Source: Methylobacterium bullatum
GTDB lineage: Bacteria; Pseudomonadota; Alphaproteobacteria; Rhizobiales; Beijerinckiaceae
Assembly: GCA_902712845.1 (NCBI GenBank)
Contig: LR743504.1
Location: forward strand, 842,001 to 906,000
DNA length: 64,000 nt
Direction of reading: 5' to 3'
The notes below the pieces were generated by a model. That model ran no database searches. It worked only from the letters and a program-made list of their open reading frames with translations, and was not told the origin of the DNA. Below are positions 8,764 to 18,655 of the stretch, one piece after another; within the stretch, counting starts at the first letter, position 1; every line of letters begins with the position of its first letter. A program made the translations under genes and the position numbers.

Positions 8764-9666
8764 TCAGGCCTGATCGTCGATGTAGCGGGAGGCGATCATC
8801 GAGGCGGCGGTGCGGTTCTCGACGCCGAGCTTGGCGTAGATGCTTTCCAGGTGCTTCGTCACCGTGCGCGGTGACAGGCCAAGGATGTCGCCGATATCGC
8901 GGCTCGCCTTACCCCGCGACAGCCAGAACAGCACGTCGGCCTCGCGGGCGGTGATCGGCAGGGTGGCGCGCAGGCGCTCGATGCCGCTGGCGGAAGCATC
9001 GCGGGAGAGGCGAAGCAGCACCTCGTCGCCGGTGGTGCCGATCAAGCTGAGGCTATGGGCGGCGCCCTCCGCATCGGGGAGCGTGACGGAGGCCGCGTTG
9101 CCGCCCTTCAGCTGCTCGGCGAGCCAGGAGCGGCCGGCCTCGGGCAGGCGCGAGCCCCCGTCGCCGAGTTTGGCCAGCACGCGGGCGGCCTGCGGCGTGC
9201 TCCACAGGACGACGCCCTGGCGATCCACGGCGAAGAGCGTGCGGCCGGTGGTGTCGAGGGCGGCCCGGGCGCTCTGCGCGGCCCGCGCGCTCGCCAGATG
9301 CACGCGGATGCGGGCCAGGATCTCGTCGGGGGCGATCGGCTTGGTGACGTAGTCGCTGCCGCCGGCCTCCAGGCCCTTCACGATGTGCTCGGTCTCGGAC
9401 AGGCCGGTCATGAAGATGACCGGCACGAGGGCAAGGTCGCTGCGCGCCTTCAGGCGGCGGCAGGTCTCGAACCCGTCCATGCCGGGCATCATCGCATCGA
9501 GCAGGATGATGTCGGGGGTGATCTCCTCCACCAGCGCCAAGGCGAGGTCGCCGGCCACCGCCACTAGGACGGTGGCACCGGAGCGCTCGATCGCCTCGGT
9601 GAGGAAGCTCAGGGTCTCGGGGGAATCGTCGACGACGAGGACGATGTCGCGCTGCGTCTCAGCCAT
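8764..9666 (-). CDS. Response regulator, receiver plus LuxR-type HTH
   Basis: This 300-residue protein has an N-terminal receiver (acidic pair VVDDS, phospho-acceptor D57 in DIILLDAMMPG, switch Thr in FMTG, Lys in TKPI). A middle region of about 100 residues (SARAALDTTGRTLFAVD...) resembles a degenerate PAS fold. A C-terminal LuxR/GerE helix-turn-helix carries LPITAREADVLFWLSRGK and LGLSPRTVTKHLESIYAKLGV. Its ATG overlaps the last codons of the transporter-kinase gene by 8 bp, so the two are translationally coupled and very likely cognate. It probably binds the divergent region in front of urtA. Direct target control is inference. Confidence 0.93.
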   Translation of the reverse strand: MAETQRDIVLVVDDSPETLSFLTEAIERSGATVLVAVAGDLALALVEEITPDIILLDAMMPGMDGFETCRRLKARSDLALVPVIFMTGLSETEHIVKGLEAGGSDYVTKPIAPDEILARIRVHLASARAAQSARAALDTTGRTLFAVDRQGVVLWSTPQAARVLAKLGDGGSRLPEAGRSWLAEQLKGGNAASVTLPDAEGAAHSLSLIGTTGDEVLLRLSRDASASGIERLRATLPITAREADVLFWLSRGKASRDIGDILGLSPRTVTKHLESIYAKLGVENRTAASMIASRYIDDQA

Positions 9667-12600
9667 CGCGCATCCCTTCGAGGACGCGCACGTAGCGCCG
9701 GAGGTCGTAGGAGGCGACGAGCCCGCGCATCTGCGCGGCGATCTCGGCGGGCATGGCCGACTGGCCTTCGAGCTCCGTCAGCTTGGCCTCGATACCGCGG
9801 ACATGGCCGATCCGCCCGAGGCGGATCAGCTCGGCGATGTGGTCCTGGCGCAGGGATTCGCCGCCGTTCCCGCTCCGGGGCGGAGCCTCCGCCATGGCGG
9901 GCGCGGGCGGGGCGGGCTGGCCCAGCGCCAGCAGCCGGTCGATCCGCTCCAGGAAGTCGCGCAGGTCGAAGGGCTTCGGGATGATCTCGTCATGGGGGGC
10001 GTCGTCGCCCCGGATCGGGCTGATCTCGTGGACGTTGGCGGACATGATGGCGATGCGGGAGGAGAGCCCGGCATCGCGCAGGGCCTTGGCCACGGCCCAG
10101 CCGCTCATCCCCGGCATGGCGATGTCGAGGAGGATGATGTCGGGCCGGCGCTCCATCGCCAGGTTCAGACAATGCGGCCCGTCCGGGGATTCCAGCACGA
10201 CGAGGCCGAGCGGCTCGAGCACCTCGCGCATGAGGGCGCGATGCGAGGCATCGTCGTCGGCCACCAGCACCACGCGCGGCGGCCCGTCATGGACCGGCCT
10301 CTCCCGCCGGCTGCCGGCGGCGCGCTCGGACGACTCGGCGGGCTTGGGACCGGCCGGGCGGTGCACCGAGGCCAGCATGAGCCGGAGGCTGAAGCAGGTG
10401 CCACGGCCGACCTCGCTCTCCACCGTGACCTCGCCGCCCATCACCTGGGCGAGGAGATGGGCGATGGTGAGCCCGAGCCCGGTTCCCGGCGTGTTGCGGG
10501 CGGCGGGCAGCGAGCCGCGCTCGAAGGGTCCGAAGATCCGCTGCAGGTCGCTTTCGGGAATGCCGAGGCCGCTGTCGCGGATCGAGAACACCGCGACCTG
10601 GCTGCGATAGGTCATCTCCAGGGCGATCCAGCCGGTTTCCGTGAATTTGATCGCGTTGGAGAGGAGGTTGAGCAGGATCTGGCGCAGGCGCTTCTCGTCC
10701 GCCGCGACGAGGACGGGCAGCACGGGCGGGCGCGAGAACCGGAATTCGAGGCCGGCGGCGTTGGCCTGGAGCCGGACCATGTCGACGATCTGGTCCAGGA
10801 ATTCGGCGAGGCGGAACTCGTTGCGGTGGATCTGAAGACGTCCCGCCTCCATGCGGGAGATGTCGAGGAGGCCGTCGATCAGGCCCGACAGGTGCTGGGC
10901 GCTGCGCCGGATGACACGGATGCCGTTGCGGCGCGGGGCCGGGATGTCGTCGTCCCCCTCCAGCAGCTGCGCGTAGCCGAGGACGGCGTTGAGCGGGGTG
11001 CGCAGCTCGTGGCTCATGCCCACCACGTAGCGGCTCTTGGCGAGGTTGGCGGCCTCGGCCGTCTCCTTGGCCTGCTGCAGCTTGGCGTCGGTGATCTTGT
11101 GGGCCTCGATCTCGGCCTCGTAGAGGGCGGTCTGGCGGGCGGTCTCCTCCTGTGCCACGCGGCGGCTCTCCTGGGCGAGGACGAACAGCCAGGCGACGAT
11201 GCCGAGGATGACCACGAGGATGAAGAACACGCTGGTCAGCGCGGCGCGCAGGGTCTCGCCGTGCTCGGGCTGGGCGGTGGCGATGCCGGCATGGACGATC
11301 CCGAGGATCAGCCCGATCACCGAGACCAGCGTGAGCATCAGCGCGAGGTAGCGCCCGAGAGGCGCCCCGATCCAGGCGGCGGTCCTGGACGGCATGATCC
11401 GGGTCAGCGCGCTCTGGGCCTGTGCCTCCAGACGGCCATGCGGCTTGCACAGGTCGCCGCAGCGGGCGTCCAGCGAGCAGCAGAGTGAGCAGATCGGCCC
11501 GGCATAGGCCGGGCAATGGGCCATGTCCTCGCCCTCGAACGGATGCTCGCAGACGGTGCACTGGATCTCCGCGCGGCCGCCCCAATCGGCGATGGCGGGC
11601 CTCGCCAGATAGTAGCGCCCGCCGGTGGCAAAGGCGATGGCGGGTGCCGCCGCGAAGGCGGTGACGAGGGAGAGCAGCGGCGCGAAGTTCTGGAGTCCCG
11701 CGCCGAGCAGGCCCGCATGGGCTAGGAAACCGGCAAGCAGCGCCAGCGCCGAGGCGCCGGTGCCGACCGGGTTCACGGCGTAGAGATGCGCCCGCTTGAA
11801 CTCGATGCCCGGCGGCGACAGGCCGAGGGGCTTGTTGACGGCCAGATCCGCCGAGAGCGCGCCGACCCAGGCCGACACCACCACCGCATAGAGCGAGAGC
11901 GTGCTGGCCAGGGTCTTGTCGATGCCGAGCTCCATCAGCAGGAGCGCGATGGCGACGTTGAAGACGAGCCAGACCACGCGGCCGGGATGGCTGTGGGTGA
12001 GGCGCGAGAAGAAGTTCGACCAGGCGATGGAGCCGGCATAAGCGTTGGTGACGTTGATCTTGAGCTGCGAGATCACCACGAACAGGCCGGTGAGGAGCAC
12101 CGCCCCCTCCCGCGACGGCATGACGTAGCCGAAGGCGACCATGTACATCTGCGTCGGCTCGGCCGCATGATCGTAGGGCACGCCCTGCCCCACCGCCAAC
12201 ACCGCCAGGAAGGCGCCGAGCATGATCTTGAACATGCCGGGCAGGATCCAGCCCGCCCCGGCCCCGAGCACGGCGAGCCACCAGCGCGGATTGCTCCCCG
12301 ATTCGGACGTCTCGGCCGGCGGCACGAAGCGGAGGAAATCCACCTGCTCGCCGATCTGCGCCAGCAGCGCGAGGAGGATGCCGGAGGCGAGGCCGAACTG
12401 GGCGAGGTCGAAGCCCGAGATCGGGTAGCCCATGAATGTGGAGATCGAGCCGACGGCTTCCGACGCCCCAGGATAGGACAGGAGGTCACCGAAGGCGGGG
12501 CCGCCCTTCCACGCGATGAAGCCGAGGGGCAGGAGGTTGAGCCCGATCCAGAGCGGCTGTGTCCAGATCTGGAACCGGCTGATCAGGCTGATCCCGTAGA

Positions 12601-13093
12601 CGACCAGGGGGATCACCACGATCGCGCTGACGATATAGCCGATCCAGAGCGGCAGGCCGAGGCAGAGTTGCAGTGCCAGCGCCATGATCGACGCCTCGAT
12701 GGCGAAGAACAGGAAGGTGAAGCTCGCATAGATCAGCGAGGTGATGGTGGAGCCGAGATAGCCGAAGCCGGCCCCGCGGGTGAGGAGATCGATGTCGACG
12801 CCGTAGCGCGCGGCATAGAGGCTGATCGGCACGGCGGTGGCGAAGATCAGCACGCCCACGAACAGCACCGCCGCCGCCGTGTTGGTGAAGCCCGTGGCCA
12901 GGACCAGGGTGCCGCCGATCGCCTCCAGCGCCAGGAACGAGAGCGACCCCAGCGCCGTCTGCGCCACCCGCAGGCTCGACCAGCGCCGCGCCTTCTTGGC
13001 GGTGAAGCGCAGGGCGTAATCCTCGAGGGTCTCGTCCGCGACGAAGCGGTTATAGGCTCGCCGGATCGGGGGAATCTGCTGGCGGCCGCTCAT
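9659..13093 (-). CDS. NCS1-type permease fused to hybrid histidine kinase
   Basis: A 1144-residue membrane sensor. Residues about 1-500 form a permease-like domain with about 12 hydrophobic segments; its opening (ETLEDYALRF, LLTRGAGFGYLGSTITSLIYA) resembles NCS1 cytosine/purine/allantoin permeases. Next is a cysteine cluster at residues 512-549 (eight Cys beginning CTVC), then two more membrane helices and a coiled coil. The kinase core has phospho-acceptor H695 in MSHELRTPL, the N box NLLSNAIKF, DSGLGIPE and GTGLGLTIA. A receiver with D990 in DIILLDIAMPG and a helical tail, perhaps an Hpt-like remnant, end the protein. The design recalls CbrA/CrbS, in which a solute-carrier domain is joined to a kinase. 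The adjacent divergent amide/urea operon suggests the sensed or carried solute is an amide, urea or nucleobase derivative. Confidence 0.93.
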   Translation of the reverse strand: MSGRQQIPPIRRAYNRFVADETLEDYALRFTAKKARRWSSLRVAQTALGSLSFLALEAIGGTLVLATGFTNTAAAVLFVGVLIFATAVPISLYAARYGVDIDLLTRGAGFGYLGSTITSLIYASFTFLFFAIEASIMALALQLCLGLPLWIGYIVSAIVVIPLVVYGISLISRFQIWTQPLWIGLNLLPLGFIAWKGGPAFGDLLSYPGASEAVGSISTFMGYPISGFDLAQFGLASGILLALLAQIGEQVDFLRFVPPAETSESGSNPRWWLAVLGAGAGWILPGMFKIMLGAFLAVLAVGQGVPYDHAAEPTQMYMVAFGYVMPSREGAVLLTGLFVVISQLKINVTNAYAGSIAWSNFFSRLTHSHPGRVVWLVFNVAIALLLMELGIDKTLASTLSLYAVVVSAWVGALSADLAVNKPLGLSPPGIEFKRAHLYAVNPVGTGASALALLAGFLAHAGLLGAGLQNFAPLLSLVTAFAAAPAIAFATGGRYYLARPAIADWGGRAEIQCTVCEHPFEGEDMAHCPAYAGPICSLCCSLDARCGDLCKPHGRLEAQAQSALTRIMPSRTAAWIGAPLGRYLALMLTLVSVIGLILGIVHAGIATAQPEHGETLRAALTSVFFILVVILGIVAWLFVLAQESRRVAQEETARQTALYEAEIEAHKITDAKLQQAKETAEAANLAKSRYVVGMSHELRTPLNAVLGYAQLLEGDDDIPAPRRNGIRVIRRSAQHLSGLIDGLLDISRMEAGRLQIHRNEFRLAEFLDQIVDMVRLQANAAGLEFRFSRPPVLPVLVAADEKRLRQILLNLLSNAIKFTETGWIALEMTYRSQVAVFSIRDSGLGIPESDLQRIFGPFERGSLPAARNTPGTGLGLTIAHLLAQVMGGEVTVESEVGRGTCFSLRLMLASVHRPAGPKPAESSERAAGSRRERPVHDGPPRVVLVADDDASHRALMREVLEPLGLVVLESPDGPHCLNLAMERRPDIILLDIAMPGMSGWAVAKALRDAGLSSRIAIMSANVHEISPIRGDDAPHDEIIPKPFDLRDFLERIDRLLALGQPAPPAPAMAEAPPRSGNGGESLRQDHIAELIRLGRIGHVRGIEAKLTELEGQSAMPAEIAAQMRGLVASYDLRRYVRVLEGMRDG

Positions 13094-13433
13094 GGGGTCG
13101 TTCGGTCTGCCCGGTCAGCGTCACGTGAGGGAAGGGCCGGCCCGCATGCGGTCACGGGCAAACGGCGGTCGATGAGCAATCCCCATGCCGCGGGGCCGGG
13201 AGACATTGGTACACCAGGAGAGCCGCGTCGAGGCCTCCCTTCACAGGGAAGGCATGCCCCGCGCGGGGAAAATCGTTCTCCGAGGGATGCGGGAGGCGAG
13301 GCGCGCAGCCTCCCTCCCTACGCAAAACAGCGTATATGCTGCGCCGCGCCATCACGCCTAGCTTCCGCCCCACCGCAACGGCCCGCCTTATGCAGGGGCC
13401 GGCGGGACATCTTCTAGAAGGGGTTCACGCACG
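13094..13433. promoter_or_regulatory. Divergent control region between sensor kinase and urtA
   Basis: These 340 bp hold no convincing gene. As the only region between the divergently read sensor kinase and urtA, it must carry promoters for both directions. It contains several short G/C-rich inverted segments (for example around 13240-13310) and an isolated AT patch, GCGTATATGC at about 13331, that could be part of a -10 region. No clear sigma-54 (TGGC-N8-TTGC) site was seen. A binding site for the LuxR-type regulator is expected here but I could not define one. Confidence 0.35.
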
Positions 13434-14693
13434 ATGGCAGCCGACAACGAGCACGGACCGCACTCGGCCCTCCGTCGCAAACTTCTCATGGGTCTGGCGA
13501 GCATTCCGGCCATGGCCATGATGCCGCGCAGCGCCTTCGCTGCGGCTCCTCCGACCTCGGCGGTGAACACCACCGGCCTCGCGGTGACCGATACCGAAGT
13601 CACCGTCGGCATCCTCCACTCGGCCACCGGCACGATGGCGATCTCCGAGACCGGGTCGATCCAGGCGGAGAAGCTCGCCATCGCCCAGATCAACGAGATG
13701 GGCGGCGTGCTGGGCCGCAAGATCAAGGTGATCCAGGAAGACGGCGCCTCCGACTGGCCGACCTTCGCCGAGAAGGCCAAGAAGCTCCTCGTCAACGACC
13801 ATTGCGCCGCCGTGATGGGCTGCTGGACCTCGGCCTCGCGCAAGGCGGCTCTTCCAGTATTCGAACAGTATAACGGCCTGCTCTACTACCCGACCTTCTA
13901 CGAGGGCCTAGAGCAGTCCAAGAACGTCATCTATACCGGCCAGGAAGCCACGCAGCAGATCCTCGAATCGCTGAACTGGGTCACCAAGGAGAAGGGCGCC
14001 AAGACGTTCTTCTTCATCGGCTCGGATTACATCTGGCCGCGCACCTCGAACAAGATCGCCCGCAAGCACATCGAGAACGTGCTCAAGACCAAGGTCGTCG
14101 GCGAGGAGTACTTCCCGCTGGGCCACACGCAGTTCAACTCGGTCATTAACAAGATCAAGCTGACCAAGCCCGACGTGATCTTCACCGACGTCGTCGGCGG
14201 TTCGAACGTGGCGTTCTACAAGCAGCTCAAGGCGGCCGGCATCGATCTCGCCAAGCAGACCCTGCTGACCATCTCGGTGACGGAAGACGAGATCGACGGC
14301 ATCGGCGGCGACAACATAGCCGGGGCGTACTCCTGCATGAAGTACTTCCAGTCCTTGAAGAACCCGAACAACGAAAAATTCGTCGCCGCCTTCCACAAGA
14401 TGTGGGGCGAGAAGACCGTCATCGGCGACGTGACCCAGGCCGCCTATCTCGGGCCCTTCCTGTGGAAGATGTCGGTGGAGAAGGCCGGCTCCTTCGATGT
14501 CGACAAGGTGGTCGCGGCCTCCGCCGACATCGAGTTCAAGGAAGCCCCCGAGGGCTACGTCAAGATCCACCCGAACCACCATCTCTGGTCGAAGACCCGC
14601 GTCGCCAAGGCCCTGCCCAGCGGACAGTTCGAGATCGTCTACGAGAGCCCCGCGCTCATCGAGCCGAACCCCTTTCCGAAGGGCTACCAGTAG
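13434..14693 (+). CDS. urtA: Urea/short-chain amide ABC transporter, substrate-binding protein
   Basis: This 419-residue periplasmic protein of the UrtA/FmdD type has a twin-arginine-like N-terminus (LRRKLLMGLASIPAMAMM...AFAAAPP). The mature start VTVGILHSATGTMAISE is characteristic of UrtA-like binding proteins, as are MGCWTSASRKAALPVFE and TVIGDVTQAAYLGPFLW. The family binds urea or small amides such as formamide and acetamide. It heads a run of five transporter genes. Because amidases and not urease follow, short-chain amides are the more likely ligand here (inference from context). Confidence 0.93.
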   Translation: MAADNEHGPHSALRRKLLMGLASIPAMAMMPRSAFAAAPPTSAVNTTGLAVTDTEVTVGILHSATGTMAISETGSIQAEKLAIAQINEMGGVLGRKIKVIQEDGASDWPTFAEKAKKLLVNDHCAAVMGCWTSASRKAALPVFEQYNGLLYYPTFYEGLEQSKNVIYTGQEATQQILESLNWVTKEKGAKTFFFIGSDYIWPRTSNKIARKHIENVLKTKVVGEEYFPLGHTQFNSVINKIKLTKPDVIFTDVVGGSNVAFYKQLKAAGIDLAKQTLLTISVTEDEIDGIGGDNIAGAYSCMKYFQSLKNPNNEKFVAAFHKMWGEKTVIGDVTQAAYLGPFLWKMSVEKAGSFDVDKVVAASADIEFKEAPEGYVKIHPNHHLWSKTRVAKALPSGQFEIVYESPALIEPNPFPKGYQ

Positions 14694-14742
14694 CACTGCG
14701 CCCCCCGCCATCGCAGGACGAGTTCCAGCCGTGGCGCGGGTC

Positions 14743-14834
14743 CCCTCTCCTGGAAGGAGAGGGACAGGGTGAGGTGTGTGACCTTTCCGGGTGTGGACCA
14801 CACCTCACCCCAACCCTCTCCTTCCAGGAGAGGG
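14743..14834. repeat. Intercistronic palindromic repeat between urtA and urtB
   Basis: Two copies of a small palindrome (CCCTCTCCTGGAAGGAGAGGG and CCCTCTCC-TTCCA-GGAGAGGG) flank an inner inverted pair, GGGTGAGGTGTG / CACACCTCACCC. Together they form a ~92-bp cruciform-capable element. A relative lies at 21040-21136 between fmdA and fmdB. Such an element inside an operon could stabilise the urtA message or reduce read-through, giving more binding protein than permease. The structure is seen directly; the role is inferred. Confidence 0.8.
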
Positions 14835-14927
14835 AGTCGGCGGCAAAGCTTTCATCTGCGTGGCGCCGGCCCACAAACGGCCTGATGCTTGCAAACCAGA
14901 AGCCGCATTCTTCGGAAGGTCGAAAAC

Positions 14928-15854
14928 ATGCTCGGTGACTATTCCCTCGGAGATCTCGGCGCGATCTTCGCGATGCAGGGTTTCGCCGGCCTGATCCTGT
15001 TCTCGGTCTACGTGCTGATGGCCCTCGGCCTCGCGGTCATCTTCGGCCAGATGGGCGTGATCAACATGGCGCACGGGGAGTTCATGATCCTCGGCGCCTA
15101 CGTCACCTATCTGTGCTCGACCTTCTTCCAGACCCACCTGCCCGGCCTGTTCGGAATCTACTTCTTCGTGGCGATGATCCTGGCGTTCCTGGCCTCGGGA
15201 GCCCTCGGGATGATCGTCGAATGGACGCTCATCCGGCATCTCTACAAGCGCCCCCTCGACACGCTGCTCGCCACCTGGGGCCTGTCGCTGATCCTGCAGC
15301 AGGCCTACCGCACCATCTTCGGCGCCCGCGAAGTCGGCGTCGAGCTGCCCTCCTGGCTCATTGGCTCGGTCCAGGTCACCGACACGATCGAGGTGCCGAT
15401 CAACGGCCTGTTCGTGATGGCGATCACCACCCTCATCACCGTCGGCGTCGGCCTGCTGATGTACCGCTCGCGCTTCGGCCAGCAGGTGCGCGCGGTGATG
15501 CAGAACCGCCCCATGGCGGGCGCGGTCGGCATCGATACCGAGAAGGTCGATCGCTACACGTTCGGCCTCGGCTGCGGCATCGCCGGCATCGCCGGCTCGG
15601 CCTTCACCATGATCGGCTCCACCGGGCCGACCTCGGGCCAGCTCTACATCGTCGACACCTTCCTGATCGTCGTCTTCGGCGGCGCGGCGAGCCTTCTCGG
15701 CACCATCGCCTCGGCCTTCTCGATCTCGCAGACCCAGTCGACCCTCGAATTCTTCCTGTCCGGCTCCACCGCCAAGGTTCTGACGCTGCTCGCCGTCGTC
15801 GGGATCCTGATGGTTCGCCCGCAGGGTCTGTTCACCCTCAAGGTCCGGCGCTGA
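14928..15854 (+). CDS. urtB: Urea/amide ABC transporter, permease subunit UrtB
   Basis: This 308-residue branched-chain-amino-acid-type permease (LivH family) has eight or nine hydrophobic helices. The segment GLAVIFGQMGVINMAHGEFMILGAY is diagnostic for the LivH/UrtB group, as is the later LFVMAITTLITVGVGLLMYRSRFGQQVRAVMQNR. The ATG at 14928 is chosen over one 39 bp upstream because GGAAGG precedes it at 8 bp and the N-terminus then matches UrtB. It is separated from urtA by the palindromic repeat. Confidence 0.94.
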   Translation: MLGDYSLGDLGAIFAMQGFAGLILFSVYVLMALGLAVIFGQMGVINMAHGEFMILGAYVTYLCSTFFQTHLPGLFGIYFFVAMILAFLASGALGMIVEWTLIRHLYKRPLDTLLATWGLSLILQQAYRTIFGAREVGVELPSWLIGSVQVTDTIEVPINGLFVMAITTLITVGVGLLMYRSRFGQQVRAVMQNRPMAGAVGIDTEKVDRYTFGLGCGIAGIAGSAFTMIGSTGPTSGQLYIVDTFLIVVFGGAASLLGTIASAFSISQTQSTLEFFLSGSTAKVLTLLAVVGILMVRPQGLFTLKVRR

Positions 15855-15867
15855 GGAGGCCTACACG

Positions 15868-17034
15868 ATGACAAGCCCCGTCCAGACCCTGTCGAAGTCG
15901 CTCACCGTGAACGACAATCCCTTCATGAAGCCGATGGAGTGGGTGAGCCTCGCGCTCCTCGCCGGCCTCGTCCTCGTCGTCCTGCCGGTGACCCTCGACG
16001 CGTTCCGCCTCAACCTGGTGGGCAAGTACCTGACCTATGCCTTCGTGGCGCTGGGCCTCGTCATGTGCTGGGGCTATGCCGGTATCCTCTCCCTCGGACA
16101 GGGCGTGTTCTTCGGGCTCGGCGGCTATTGCATGGCCATGTACCTGAAGCTCGAAGCCTCCAGCGTCGAGAACACCAAGATCCAGTCGACGCCGGGCATC
16201 CCGGACTTCATGGACTGGAACCAGATCACCGAACTGCCCCTGATGTGGAAGCCGTTCCAGAGCTTGCCGCTGACGCTGATCCTCGTCATCGCCGTGCCGG
16301 TTTTCTTCGCCTTCGTCATCGGCTTCGCGATGTTCACCCGCCGGGTCGGCGGCACCTACTTCGCCATCATCACCCAGGCCATCGCCGCCATCCTGACGAT
16401 CCTCATCGTCGGCCAGCAGGGCTATACCGGCGGCATCAACGGCATCACCGATCTGCGCACCCTGCACGGTTGGGACATCCGCACCGACAGCGCGAAGTTC
16501 ATCCTCTACTTCCTCAACGGCGGGCTGCTCATCGGCTGCATCCTGGCGGCGCAATACGTGAAGAAGGCCAAGCTCGGGCGCATCCTCCTCGCCATGCGCG
16601 ACAAGGAGGACCGGGTCCGGTTCTCGGGTTATTCCGTGGCCGGGTTCAAGGTCTTCGCCTTCTGCCTCGCGGCCGGCTTCGCCGCCATCGGCGGGGCGAT
16701 GTTCACCCTGCAGGTCGGCTTCATGTCGCCGTCCTTCGTTGGCATCGTGCCCTCCATCGAGATGGTGATCTACGCCGCCGTGGGCGGGCGCCTGTCCCTG
16801 TTCGGCGCGGTCTGGGGCACGCTTCTGGTCAACTGGGCCAAGACCACCTTCTCGGAGAGCTTCCCCGAACTCTGGCTCTTCGGCCTCGGCGCGCTGTTCA
16901 TCGCCGTCGTCCTCGCATTCCCCAACGGTCTCGCCGGCATCTACCGCAGCTATGTCGAGCCGCGCCTGACCCGCAAGGTGAAGGCCCTGGCGCCGGCGGG
17001 CGGCCCCGTCCCCCACGGCACCCCCGCCGAATAG
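15868..17034 (+). CDS. urtC: Urea/amide ABC transporter, permease subunit UrtC
   Basis: This 388-residue LivM-type permease is the partner of UrtB. Key segments are CWGYAGILSLGQGVFFGLGGYCMAMY, GGTYFAIITQAIAAILTILI and RFSGYSVAGFKVFAFCLAAG, all hallmarks of UrtC. It begins 13 bp after urtB with a strong GAGGAGG ribosome site. The Leu-rich helices give around nine membrane spans. Confidence 0.94.
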   Translation: MTSPVQTLSKSLTVNDNPFMKPMEWVSLALLAGLVLVVLPVTLDAFRLNLVGKYLTYAFVALGLVMCWGYAGILSLGQGVFFGLGGYCMAMYLKLEASSVENTKIQSTPGIPDFMDWNQITELPLMWKPFQSLPLTLILVIAVPVFFAFVIGFAMFTRRVGGTYFAIITQAIAAILTILIVGQQGYTGGINGITDLRTLHGWDIRTDSAKFILYFLNGGLLIGCILAAQYVKKAKLGRILLAMRDKEDRVRFSGYSVAGFKVFAFCLAAGFAAIGGAMFTLQVGFMSPSFVGIVPSIEMVIYAAVGGRLSLFGAVWGTLLVNWAKTTFSESFPELWLFGLGALFIAVVLAFPNGLAGIYRSYVEPRLTRKVKALAPAGGPVPHGTPAE

Positions 17035-17048
17035 GAGCGCGACTTACG

Positions 17049-17834
<786 letters not shown>

Positions 17835-17848
17835 ACAGGACCGGCGCC

Positions 17849-18601
17849 ATGCTTCAGACCAGTTCCGCCCCGGCCACGCTCCCGCCGATGCCCTCCCTCG
17901 GGGTTCAGCCGATGCTGGCGATCCGCGACCTCCACTCGGCCTATGGCCAGAGCGAGGTGCTGCACGGCCTCGACATCAGCATCGCACCCGGCGAGATCGT
18001 CGCCGTGATGGGCCGCAACGGCATGGGCAAGACCACGCTGATGAAGACCCTGATGGGGATCGTCCCGGTGAAGTCCGGCACCATCACCGTCGACGGTCGG
18101 GACATCACCGCCCTCAAGAGCCACCAGCGCGTGGCGGCCGGCCTCGCCTACGTGCCGCAGGGCCGGATGATCTTCTCGGCCATGACGGTGCAGGAGAATA
18201 TCGAGACGGGCCTGACCGTCACCAAGGAGCGCAAGGTTCCGCAGGACCTCTACACGATGTTCCCGGTCCTGCTGGAGATGAAGGGACGGCGCGGCGGCAA
18301 CCTCTCCGGCGGCCAGCAGCAGCAGCTCGCCATCGCGCGGGCCCTGGCCAGCCGTCCGAAGGTGCTCCTCCTCGACGAGCCGACGGAAGGCATCCAACCC
18401 TCGATCATCCGCGAGATGGGACGGACTCTGAAGAAGATCCGCGACGAGCGCGGTCTCTCCATCGTCGTCTCCGAGCAAGTGCTGAGCTTCGCCCTCGACG
18501 TGGCCGACCGGGTGCTGGTCATCGAGAACGGCAACATCGTCCACGAGGCGATGCGGGCCGATATCGACGAGGCGCAGGTCGCCCGCTTCCTCTCGGTCTG
18601 A
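17849..18601 (+). CDS. urtE: Urea/amide ABC transporter, ATP-binding subunit UrtE
   Basis: This 250-residue LivF-type ATPase has Walker A GRNGMGKTT, signature LSGGQQQQLAIARAL, Walker B VLLLDEPTEGIQPSII and a Q-loop in AYVPQGRMIF, all as in UrtE. The N-terminal ~20 residues (MLQTSSAPATLPPMPSLG) are an extra, probably disordered extension before the fold begins at MLAIRDLHSAYG, so an internal start is possible. It closes the transporter set; the hydrolase gene follows after 54 bp. Confidence 0.94.
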   Translation: MLQTSSAPATLPPMPSLGVQPMLAIRDLHSAYGQSEVLHGLDISIAPGEIVAVMGRNGMGKTTLMKTLMGIVPVKSGTITVDGRDITALKSHQRVAAGLAYVPQGRMIFSAMTVQENIETGLTVTKERKVPQDLYTMFPVLLEMKGRRGGNLSGGQQQQLAIARALASRPKVLLLDEPTEGIQPSIIREMGRTLKKIRDERGLSIVVSEQVLSFALDVADRVLVIENGNIVHEAMRADIDEAQVARFLSV

Positions 18602-18655
18602 TTGCCGGGGCAACCTCCGCCCGCCGTTCCGCAACACAGCTCCAGGCAGCCCACA

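Noticed and set aside
9383..11488. Long open frame on the plus strand opposite the transporter kinase (also 11786-13417)
   Set aside because: It is the complementary shadow of a clearly recognised kinase gene in GC-rich DNA; its translation is repetitive in Gly/Glu/His/Ala and shows no family features.
13094..13433. Sigma-54 promoter or guanidine/urea-related riboswitch before urtA
   Set aside because: No TGGC-N8-TTGC pattern and no ykkC-like conserved loops could be found by eye.
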